Positions 1 to 7,000 of a stretch of DNA of 20,289 bases are shown here, piece after piece (the first letter of the stretch is position 1; the number at the start of each line of letters is the position of its first letter). The stretch lies in NCBI GenBank assembly GCA_045598105.1, contig JAZLLK010000065.1, forward strand, positions 1-20,289, given 5' to 3'. The translations under genes and the position numbers were made by a program. The stretch comes from UBA1205 sp045598105. Lineage in GTDB: Bacteria; Bacteroidota; Bacteroidia; Bacteroidales; WCHB1-69. The notes beneath the pieces were generated by a model. The model did no database searches, was not told where the DNA came from, and saw nothing but the letters and a program-made list of their open reading frames with translations.

Positions 1-27
1 TCTTTGCTCTTCGGTTAAATGACTCAT
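1..27 (-). CDS. IS30-family transposase, N-terminal codons only (cut by window edge)
   Basis: The reverse strand opens an ATG at 27 and reads MSHLTEEQR up to the edge of the window. Transposases of the IS30 family in Bacteroidota commonly start with a very similar S-H-L-T-x-E-Q-R-Y motif, which leads into an N-terminal helix-turn-helix. A -7-like box (TATTTTTG) lies about 23 bases upstream on the same strand. Only nine residues are visible, so this is a motif-based guess. The element itself would lie outside the window, to the left. Confidence 0.45.
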
Positions 28-49
28 ATTTTTGCACTTTTTTCACACA

Positions 50-57
50 CAAAAATA
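50..57 (-). promoter_or_regulatory. -7 box upstream of the IS30-like transposase
   Basis: TATTTTTG on the minus strand fits the Bacteroidota TAnnTTTG -7 consensus and lies 22 bases before the ATG at 27. No TTTG -33 element is present at the usual 19-21 base distance, so the call rests on the -7 box alone. Confidence 0.35.
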
Positions 58-72
58 GTCATTTTTTCCTTT

Positions 73-107
73 CAAGTATAGGGAAAGTGTTTGCTTTCCC
101 TTACTTG
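73..107. repeat. Inverted repeat (hairpin) between the IS30-like start and the deiminase gene
   Basis: CAAGTA-T-AGGGAAAG pairs with CTTTCCCT-TACTTG around the loop TGTTTG: 14 base pairs with one bulged T. Neither strand has a T-tract directly after the stem, so it is not a classical intrinsic terminator. It could be a transposon-end structure, or it could end deiminase transcription by another route. The rest of 28-223 contains nothing else I can support. Confidence 0.5.
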
Positions 108-223
108 ATAAAAATCCTATTCCTGTTCGTGATAAAGTTGCATTTATTTGTTGAATTTGGGTGATATAACAAAATGATTAACAGTTTTTTAATTTATAGA
201 ACTCCCCTATAGTTTGTATGTCA

Positions 224-1267
224 TTAGAATGGTGGCACGTTATTAAGTACATCATCAATTGATATCTGGGTGGGCTTTTTGTTACGCGTGTCTTCATTTT
301 TATGTTCTACATATTTCCCATTGGGCAATATCTTGAGATAATCCTCGTAGAAAGTCCACGTAAGGCAATTCAATGCACCCCCATATTTTTCAATAAATTT
401 ACGCATTTGAACTTGATAGATGTTGTTCTTATACTGTGGGTACAGCTGTTTGTATTGTATCAGTGCTTCTTTATCTGTAACATTGTCCCCTATACCGGGA
501 ATGATAATGAAGTCTTGCGTTTGGAGGCTGTTGATATACGCCCAGCTCATGTCGTCATACTTGCTTAAAGTGAGTTCTATAATATCAAAATGCTGTTCAA
601 GAGCCGTGTACATCCTGTCAGCGATCTTCTCATCATAGAGTTCGAGATTTACCAAAACCGTAGGTTTGCCCGATTTGCTTATGCCCACATATCTCACTAT
701 CCCATCCGTATGGCCGAAGGTGTCTTCCTTGTCCCATGGCAGCCAAACTATCGTTATATCCGGCTCATTAAAAGCCGTCTTTATTAAGATTTCAATCTGA
801 TCTTTGCTCAATGAAGGATTCTCCACAAACACCTTTTCCGTCATGATGACGTATGTCGTTTCGATGTCGTTCTTCTTGCCCTTGCAGAACACCATATTAC
901 CGCCATCCATAACAAGCGGAATATTTATGAATATGTAATCTTTTACAAAAGGACAGTTATTGATGACCTTGTTAACGTCTGTAATGTATTTCTTCTTGTC
1001 TTGCAGATAGTCTGGGTTGAAGATGAATTTTGCAAATACATTCTCGTCAACCTGTACAGGCATAAAATCTCGTACCCAATAGTCCTTGGTGTTGGAAACC
1101 GTACCACTACACTTGTGATAAGACCATATTATATCACAGAGTTCTTTTTCTAACTCAGAATAATGTCTAAAAAAAAGACTTGAGAAGATGACATGGTCCT
1201 TTTCGTTTTCTGTAATTATCATATTGCTATTTTTATGGTAAGCTCTAAAAATATATTTACGATTCAT
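224..1267 (-). CDS. Agmatine deiminase / bacterial peptidylarginine deiminase-fold enzyme
   Basis: This 347-residue protein belongs to the guanidine-group-modifying (PAD_porph) fold, whose members hydrolyse guanidinium groups such as agmatine to N-carbamoylputrescine plus ammonia. Visible active-site motifs, in order, are WVRDFMPV (64-71, Asp67), DGGN (121-124), GHTDG (185-189, catalytic His186 and Asp188) and GGALNC (296-301, nucleophile Cys301). All catalytic positions appear intact. There is no signal peptide, so it should act in the cytoplasm. The C-terminal motif reads NCLTW where true agmatine deiminases usually have HCITQQ, so the substrate is uncertain. No ornithine or putrescine transport or metabolism genes are nearby. 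Family members usually start close to the stretch beginning at Met16, so the ATG at 1222 is an alternative start. The stop TAA is followed at once by TGA. Confidence 0.8.
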   Translation of the reverse strand: MNRKYIFRAYHKNSNMIITENEKDHVIFSSLFFRHYSELEKELCDIIWSYHKCSGTVSNTKDYWVRDFMPVQVDENVFAKFIFNPDYLQDKKKYITDVNKVINNCPFVKDYIFINIPLVMDGGNMVFCKGKKNDIETTYVIMTEKVFVENPSLSKDQIEILIKTAFNEPDITIVWLPWDKEDTFGHTDGIVRYVGISKSGKPTVLVNLELYDEKIADRMYTALEQHFDIIELTLSKYDDMSWAYINSLQTQDFIIIPGIGDNVTDKEALIQYKQLYPQYKNNIYQVQMRKFIEKYGGALNCLTWTFYEDYLKILPNGKYVEHKNEDTRNKKPTQISIDDVLNNVPPF

Positions 1268-1318
1268 AAATGTTCAACGGAGAGACTAATTTAACCGTTT
1301 CGCACCTAATTTCAGTTT

Positions 1319-1327
1319 GCAAAGTTA
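1319..1327 (-). promoter_or_regulatory. Probable -7 box of the deiminase gene
   Basis: TAACTTTGC on the minus strand matches the TAnnTTTG -7 consensus of the primary sigma factor of Bacteroidota and lies about 50 bases upstream of the ATG at 1267. No clear TTTG -33 box is seen 19-21 bases further upstream, so it may be weak or activator-dependent. Confidence 0.5.
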
Positions 1328-1422
1328 CACCGTTTCTTTAATATGTCGATACCTTTTTTACATTTTTCTTATAGGGTTTATGTTGGATAGGTTGTAATTA
1401 TCAGCAAGTTATATATTTTTTA

Positions 1423-1500
1423 TTAAAGCTTCTGTACTCCCTGACTACCATAGAGCAGTTCAAGCAGTCCTACTTTTATTGGTATGTTTTCTTGTTGCAT
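1423..1500 (-). other. Possible 25-residue peptide ORF downstream of the AlbA/ATPase gene
   Basis: After the TAG of the AlbA/ATPase gene the same frame stays open to a TAA at 1423. It contains an ATG at 1500 that encodes MQQENIPIKVGLLELLYGSQ followed by five more residues. I do not recognise it. It could be a tiny gene, a decayed tail or chance. The rest of 1268-1548 shows nothing beyond the deiminase -7 box, and no T-tract terminator is visible after the AlbA/ATPase stop. Confidence 0.2.
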
Positions 1501-1548
1501 AACTTTATTTTCGGTAATAGTAAGGTGTTTTGTTCGGTCATTTTCACA

Positions 1549-3045
1549 CTATTCAAGTATCACCTCCCAAAAGCCACCTTTGTCAGGGCCAACTCGGTTG
1601 AGGTATTTTCCACGCATTGCAGCGACGTTAGCGCCAACGGACTTCAAACTAATGCCCAAGGTTTTTGCAATTTCTGGTCGAGTCACATACGGATTTGCAA
1701 TCATTATTCTGAGAATGGAGATACGATTATCTGATAAAACATCTCCTGCAGTCTGCGCTTTTTCAAGTATCCTTTCAAGCACCTCGGCATTCTTTTCAGA
1801 CACCTTATCTGCGTTTTCAGACACCTTTTCAGACACCCTATCTATATTTTCAGACACCTTTTCTGTCACCCCAACTGCATTCCTATTGACAGTAACCTTC
1901 AGGATAAAAGCATCAAGATGAACCTTTGGCTCGGAGGTATGGTTAACAGTAAGTTCACGATAGATACGATCCATACCCTCTCCAAACTCCTTGACATATT
2001 TGTATGCCTTGAGGTATTGGGCAATCTTGGGATTGCGAGAGAAATGGGTGTGACGGATGTTATCGGGACGCACAAGGCCAGGCAGGTCACCGGGTGTCTC
2101 AAAGACAATTCGGTCGTCGAACATCTTAATCTGTATCTCTGTTCCCTTAATGTTGTAGGCTCTATGACAAACGCTGTTGACCACCATCTCTTGTATGACG
2201 AACGGAGGATAGTCCCGATCGGTACGGAACAGACCGTCTCCACCAAGGTAGGAATGTTCGCGGACCTGTGTTTCAAGATAGTTGATTGTCTGACGAATCT
2301 GATTGAGGATTGCGCCCTCGAAAGTTACGTCTTTAATGACATTCATTTCGGTGCCCACCTTTTCTTCCGTTCCTTCATAACGGATGAAACGAGTACGGGC
2401 GCGAGGGAAGAATCGCTGTGGGTTCTTGCCAAAGAGGAGAATACAAGCAGTACTTATCTTCTGCCTGCCTTCAGCCTCGGTCACAAAATCGTTGTTCTCA
2501 CAGAGGTACTCCTTGGCACTCTTGTTATAGCCTATAACCGACAGAAAGTCATTTACAAGATTTATGTCAACATCATTGATGGTAGCACCATAAACCTCTT
2601 TGTCTTCGTAGTAACGCTCGCCCTTGTCATACATCAACTGCAGGCGTTCCTCAAATGTCAGCTTTTTGCTCTTGTCACCAACACGCATGAAACACTCGTC
2701 AGCTTGATTTGTATGCAGCTGTCCGCTGGCGGGAATATGTATGAGCAGGATGCGATTATCGTTCCCATCATAATCCTTGCATGGAATGTATTCACATCGT
2801 ACTCGTACAGAAGGATTGCAGAAGTCGAAAGGCACTCGGAGCAGAGCGTTGAGACGATTCTCATTACCATCAACACCTTCTATTCGGCGGGTTTTGTCGG
2901 ATACACCAATTGCAAGAGTGCCACCATCAGCATTTGCCATTGCCACTATAGGGACGGCCAACGCCTTTGGCTCTATCTGCACACTCTTGCAGTCGAACGT
3001 CTGTCCCTCCTTTCGTGTTATTATGTCTTCTATCGTTAACGCCAT
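1549..3045 (-). CDS. AlbA_2 (Schlafen-like) DNA-binding domain / GHKL ATPase / winged-helix protein
   Basis: The predicted 498-residue protein has three parts. Residues 3-134 are an AlbA_2 domain (KEGQTFDCKS near the start, ANADGGTLAIGV, later FMRVGDKSKKL). Residues about 275-380 are a GHKL-type ATPase half of the kind often annotated as RecG-related. This half shows the N-box E286-xxx-N290-xxx-H294-R295, the ETPGDLPG loop near 316-323 and GEGMDRI at 355-361. A linker of 11-residue repeats (about 393-420) leads to a C-terminal winged helix (about 440-498) containing RPEIAKTLGISLKSV. Such proteins are thought to act as transcriptional regulators and are frequent in mobile or defence-rich DNA. 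The start at 3045 leaves a 14-base gap after the XRE gene and fits the family N-terminus. An in-frame ATG at 3078 would overlap that gene by 19 bases. The two genes are probably one operon. Confidence 0.8.
   Translation of the reverse strand: MALTIEDIITRKEGQTFDCKSVQIEPKALAVPIVAMANADGGTLAIGVSDKTRRIEGVDGNENRLNALLRVPFDFCNPSVRVRCEYIPCKDYDGNDNRILLIHIPASGQLHTNQADECFMRVGDKSKKLTFEERLQLMYDKGERYYEDKEVYGATINDVDINLVNDFLSVIGYNKSAKEYLCENNDFVTEAEGRQKISTACILLFGKNPQRFFPRARTRFIRYEGTEEKVGTEMNVIKDVTFEGAILNQIRQTINYLETQVREHSYLGGDGLFRTDRDYPPFVIQEMVVNSVCHRAYNIKGTEIQIKMFDDRIVFETPGDLPGLVRPDNIRHTHFSRNPKIAQYLKAYKYVKEFGEGMDRIYRELTVNHTSEPKVHLDAFILKVTVNRNAVGVTEKVSENIDRVSEKVSENADKVSEKNAEVLERILEKAQTAGDVLSDNRISILRIMIANPYVTRPEIAKTLGISLKSVGANVAAMRGKYLNRVGPDKGGFWEVILE
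1793..1858 (-). repeat. 33-bp tandem repeat coding the linker of the AlbA/ATPase protein
   Basis: The 12-mer TTTTCAGACACC (plus strand) occurs exactly at 1793, 1814, 1826 and 1847, spaced 21, 12 and 21 bases, which gives a 33-bp period. On the coding strand it encodes an 11-residue unit, EKVSENIDRVS then EKVSENADKVS. The unit keeps the reading frame, so copy-number change would alter only the linker length between ATPase and winged helix. Confidence 0.8.
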
Positions 3046-3059
3046 ATTGCTGTTTTTCT

Positions 3060-3302
3060 TTATTCTTTTGTTGGCCAAAGCAAATCTGTTACATTAACAT
3101 CAAGGCATAGCGCAATCTCTCTCAAGGTTTCGAGATTGGGTTGCATATTGTTGGTGCACCATTTAGAAACAGTGCCTTGGTCTTTGCCTAATTTGTCCGC
3201 AAGCCATTTATTGCTCAGGTGTTTCTCTGCCAATACAACTTTTAATCTGTTGATATAAGTGATTTCTTTTTGTCCTTTGTCCATAATTCTTTCTGATTGC
3301 AT
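3060..3302 (-). CDS. Small XRE-family helix-turn-helix regulator
   Basis: This 80-residue protein consists almost entirely of one Cro/C1-type helix-turn-helix domain. Residues 31-51 (NKWLADKLGKDQGTVSKWCTN) form the turn and recognition helix, and the sequence continues with NLETLREIALCLDVNVTDLL, typical of the last helices. It should bind DNA as a dimer and probably autoregulates the unit. Its gene lies 14 bases upstream of the AlbA/ATPase gene in the same direction, and a -7 box is present upstream. ATG 3302 was chosen because the longer frame starts with TTG at 3311. Met at 3284 (MDKGQKE) is also possible. Confidence 0.8.
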   Translation of the reverse strand: MQSERIMDKGQKEITYINRLKVVLAEKHLSNKWLADKLGKDQGTVSKWCTNNMQPNLETLREIALCLDVNVTDLLWPTKE

Positions 3303-3378
3303 GGGTGTCAAATTAAGAACTTTCGTTCACAATAACGAGGAATGTTTGGTCTTATTGCTTCGGATTATGGAAAAACTT

Positions 3379-3537
3379 CTATATTGTACCCATATTTTTA
3401 GACAGCAAAATTAGTAAAAATAAGGATACATCAGGCAACTTTTTCTTCTTTTGTAATAAATTATTAAAAAACCGTTCTATCGGTATTTCTCCGTTTATGC
3501 CCTGATGATGTCGTATTGTATTGTAATAATTTTGAAC
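3379..3537 (-). pseudogene. Remnant of an integrase-type (DDE) transposase, C-terminal end
   Basis: Read from 3537 to the TAG at 3379, the minus strand encodes VQNYYNTIRHHQGINGEIPI, then ERFFNNLLQ and a lysine run. The pattern YN-x-IR-x-HQGI-x-G-x-x-P-x-E-[RK]-F is the usual ending of rve-type integrase-core transposases of the IS3/IS481 kind. No catalytic DDE core is present, so only the tail survives. The promoter of the XRE gene lies inside its last codons. Confidence 0.6.
3405..3438 (-). promoter_or_regulatory. Promoter of the XRE - AlbA/ATPase unit
   Basis: The -7 box TAATTTTGC (3405-3413, minus strand) fits TAnnTTTG. A TTGC element lies 21 bases upstream (3435-3438) and can serve as the -33 box. 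The start codon at 3302 is about 100 bases downstream, leaving room for an operator. The short dyad GAAC-GAAA-GTTC occurs in the leader. Confidence 0.5.
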
Positions 3538-3738
3538 ATTATTACCACATCATACGGCTTTGCACCGACTTTGCTCTTTTTGTCTTCAATACAGCTTCCT
3601 CTACATCTTTACGGAACATCTCAAAATTTGCTGTTTTTGACAATTTTTCCAACGGGGGGTGCCTGTCTCGGAAAGTCTTTCGTGCCTGTTCTCTTTATCA
3701 AACAATGTCTTGTATCCTGTCGCTTTGTATTTCTGCAT
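3538..3738 (-). pseudogene. Remnant of an IS5-family transposase, N-terminal end, frameshifted
   Basis: From an ATG at 3738 the minus strand reads MQKYKATGYKTLFDKENRHE, then RLSETGTP. A run of six C bases breaks the frame. The next frame continues PLEKLSKTANFEMFRKDVEE and AVLKTKRAKSV. A second shift gives AKPYDVVIMFKII. This order is the conserved N-terminus of Bacteroidota IS5-type transposases (LFDKENR, PLEKLSK, FEMFR, KPYDVV-x-MFKI). At least two frameshifts and loss of the DDE catalytic part make it a relic. Confidence 0.65.
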
Positions 3739-3811
3739 GGCATTTTCTTTGAATTTCAATTATATAACGAATAAAACAAGCTCTTATTGTTTAATTATTA
3801 ATGCTTCATGT

Positions 3812-3919
3812 ATTTTTGGAGGTGCCCCTTAAATAGTTTGAGTTTAACGGGAGGCGGTTGTAAGCATAGTTTGAAAAAAAAATTATCAGGGATATAGCTA
3901 TGTAGTTTCCTCCAAAAAT
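3812..3919. repeat. Perfect 11-bp inverted repeat flanking 86 bp ahead of the giant gene
   Basis: ATTTTTGGAGG (3812-3822) and its exact reverse complement CCTCCAAAAAT (3909-3919) flank 86 bases. The right arm ends two bases before the -7 box of the giant surface-protein gene. It could be ends of a small mobile remnant, paired operator half-sites or recombination sites. No recombinase gene is visible in the window. Confidence 0.6.
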
Positions 3920-3921
3920 GC

Positions 3922-3930
3922 TATATTTGC
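3922..3930 (+). promoter_or_regulatory. Probable -7 box of the giant surface-protein gene
   Basis: TATATTTGC fits TAnnTTTG exactly and would give a 5' leader of roughly 70 bases before the ATG at 4008. No TTTG -33 element sits at the normal spacing, so the promoter may need an activator. It directly follows the right arm of the 3812/3909 inverted repeat. Confidence 0.5.
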
Positions 3931-4007
3931 ACTTTTTTAGTAATATGTGGAGTATGCCGAAAAGCCCTTAAGTGAGTAGGCGTAATTAAATTCATAAACT
4001 ATACAAA

Positions 4008-7000
4008 ATGAAGAGATTAGTAACTCTTTTGATGTTGGTGATGATGTGTGTATCCGTAATGCATGCTCAAACGGTGATCGTGCTGAGTGAAACATTTAAC
4101 GGAAACACGCACAGTTTTACCTCCACGCCGGGTACTGCATGGCAGCAGTCTAGTATTGCCGCCATGAGTGATTCCAAATTTATTTGGTCTTCGGTTCCCA
4201 GCCTGAATGGTGACTCTGTGATACTTACATCACCTATTTGTGACTTTTCGTCACATGCCAACGTGGTGGTGCGTTTCAGGCACATCTGTAAGGTATCACC
4301 CGTAGATGAGGTACGTTTTGAGTACCGATTAGATGCTGTAGGTTCCTATGGAGCATGGCGTCCCGTGCCGGCTTCGGCTTACAAAGGCACCGCTGCCAAC
4401 TACAGTACCACAGGTTTTAACGCTGCCAGCTATGAAGCATGGAAAGTCAATGACAGTTTGGCTACCCCTAATGCATCATGGTGGATGGAAGAAAGTTTTG
4501 ACCTTACTGACCAGGTGTCGTTAGACAGAGCACAGTTCCGTTTTATCATTAAAAAAGGTACTGTACAGGGTTCTAACATATCCTACGGTTGGCTTATTGA
4601 CAACTTCCAGGCACTGGGTTCTTCCGTTCCTATGGTAAACCCCGTGGTGGAATTTGTATCTCCTTTTACTAAAGATACCGTGTATAATACCGGTCCTTTT
4701 ACCATTCGTGCCAAAGTGGCTACCCGTACCATTAGCCCTATAGTGGCTCCGTATTTGGTATATACCTCTACTCTGAACAATGTAACTTCCACCGATTCTG
4801 TTCTGATGACCGCCTATAGCGGAGACTCATTGTGGGAAGCTACTTTGCCACAGTTTTTAGCAGGTACCTCCGTGTCCTATTCCGTTATGGGCAGAGATAC
4901 CTCCGGTAACTACGCTAACGCTATTTCCGGCTATTATATTAAGCATATTGTTTCTTCCGGCTCCTATGCAGGCTTGCATGTAATAGGTGATACTTCCACC
5001 ACCAATTATACCGTGTGGGGCAGTCCTACCGGTGACGGTGACGGTCCTTACCAGTGGTGTCGTATGCTGTATCGTTCTTACGAAATGCCTTCGGTGGCTA
5101 CTTTAATTACCGATATAGCCTTTAGAGTGGCTTGGGAATATCGTGATGTGCCTTTAACAGGTCAAACGGTGTATATGCGTTTGGTAAATGATACCGTTAT
5201 CCCTTCCGAATATTACGAAAGCCCCGCTTCAGCCCAATTGGTGTGGACAGGTACTGTTCCCGTATTGAGTGACAACGCATGGCTGAAAGTACACATGGAC
5301 GCTCCGTTTGTGTATCAGCCGGGTATGTCCCTGCTTATATATTGGGAAAGCCGCAGTCCGCAATCTAACAACTGGAACGGTATGGATTTCTACGGTGACC
5401 AACGTTACGATTATAACACACATACCTGCGTATATTACGGTGAAGAAAGTTTCAATACCGGTGCTATGGGATGGTGGAATGCACGCCCCAGCATAGTATA
5501 TACCATGGAAAACCTTAACTATGGCGATAACTCCGCCGCTCTTACCACCATTAACAGTCCCCGTCAGGATAGCGCTTTTGCCGGTGCTACCACTCCCGTG
5601 AGAGTAACCATACGTAATAAGGGTGATATGCCTTTGAGCTCCGTACAAATTAATTGGAGTGTAAACGGTGTACTCCAGACTCCTTATAACTACCAAATAC
5701 CTACAGCTCTCCCGTGGGACTTCCAATCTGAAGTTGCCATAGGCTCTTATGTGGTAAGTACCAATGCATTTGACACCATTGTCGTGTGGATTACTAATCC
5801 TAACGGTAAGCAGGACAGTGTAACCTTGGACGATACCATGGAAGTATACATATATGGATGTGATGCTCCTTTGGCCGGTACTTATACCGTGGGCTCCGGT
5901 GAGGATTTTAACACATTGAGCGAAGCCATTATCATAAGCAATCTTTGCGGCGCCAGCGCAGATGTGGTATTTGAAGTGAAATCGGGTACTTACACCGAAA
6001 CATTGGATATGTCAAATTTAGGTCATAACTATAAAAATAATCACCTCACCATTACTTCTGCCACAGGCAATGCTGCTGATGTGGTTTATAATATATCGGA
6101 ACCCGTTAAAGTAGAAAATGTACGTAATTTTACTCTTGCCAATATTACCTTTAATGCAGGAACTAAAAGCGTAATGAATATTACAGGTGCCGAAGAATCA
6201 GAAGTATATGGCTGCGAACTGATATGCGATACCACTAGAAGTGACAACTTCAGTAATGTGTCTGTTAATTCTTCCAATTATATGCGTTTTCACCATAATC
6301 ACGTAAACGGTGGTTATAGCGGATTGTCATGTGGCGGAAATAAGAACACATTAATAGATAGTAATATAATAGAAAACTTCTATTATTATGGTGCAAATTT
6401 AAGCAATACCGATATTGCTTTTGATGCTAACCAAATATATAGCCGTATAAACAACGCCTATTCATATAACTATTTTATATATAGTTATTATGCAAATGGT
6501 TCCATTACCAATAACAAAATATGGCAACGTTCCAATGCTATCAATTACCCCTATGGCATATATAGTTATTATATGAATTATAAGGATAGTGTAAATAGAG
6601 GTTTGATTGCCAATAACGAAATATCTATTAGCACAGGTTCTTCTTATTATGGTATGTATTTATACTTGGGCGTAATAGATGTACTTCATAATTCCGTACA
6701 TGTAAACTCATCCAGTGGCAGAGCTATTTACGTATCGGATAATGCCAATAACGATATGGAAATAGCTGGTAACGATTTGGTATGTCAGGGCGGTTATCCT
6801 ATTTATTTAAGTGCGGTTACCAATATGAATCGCTTAAATATACATGGTAATAACCATGTGGGTATTGCTGCCGGATATGCCGGTGGCGACTATAGTGATG
6901 TACAGTCATGGGGCGCTATGTTCAATGACAATACTGCCATTTCGGTAGATCCTACTTATATTGATTCTACTGTCAATTTAAAATGGAGTGATTATACCGG

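Noticed and set aside
73..107. Hairpin considered as an intrinsic terminator of the deiminase gene
   Set aside because: No T-tract follows the stem in the direction of deiminase transcription; kept only as an inverted repeat.
1918..3039. Long plus-strand open frame (373 codons) opposite the AlbA/ATPase gene
   Set aside because: It is fully antisense to a gene with recognisable AlbA_2, ATPase and winged-helix domains and has no recognisable motif of its own.
3505..3774. Plus-strand open frame of 89 codons
   Set aside because: It is the antisense shadow of the IS5-type and integrase-type transposase relics, whose conserved motifs read on the minus strand.
3060..4007. XRE plus AlbA/ATPase pair considered as a classical toxin-antitoxin module
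   Set aside because: The larger protein has regulator-type domains and no recognisable toxin nuclease, kinase or Fic motif.
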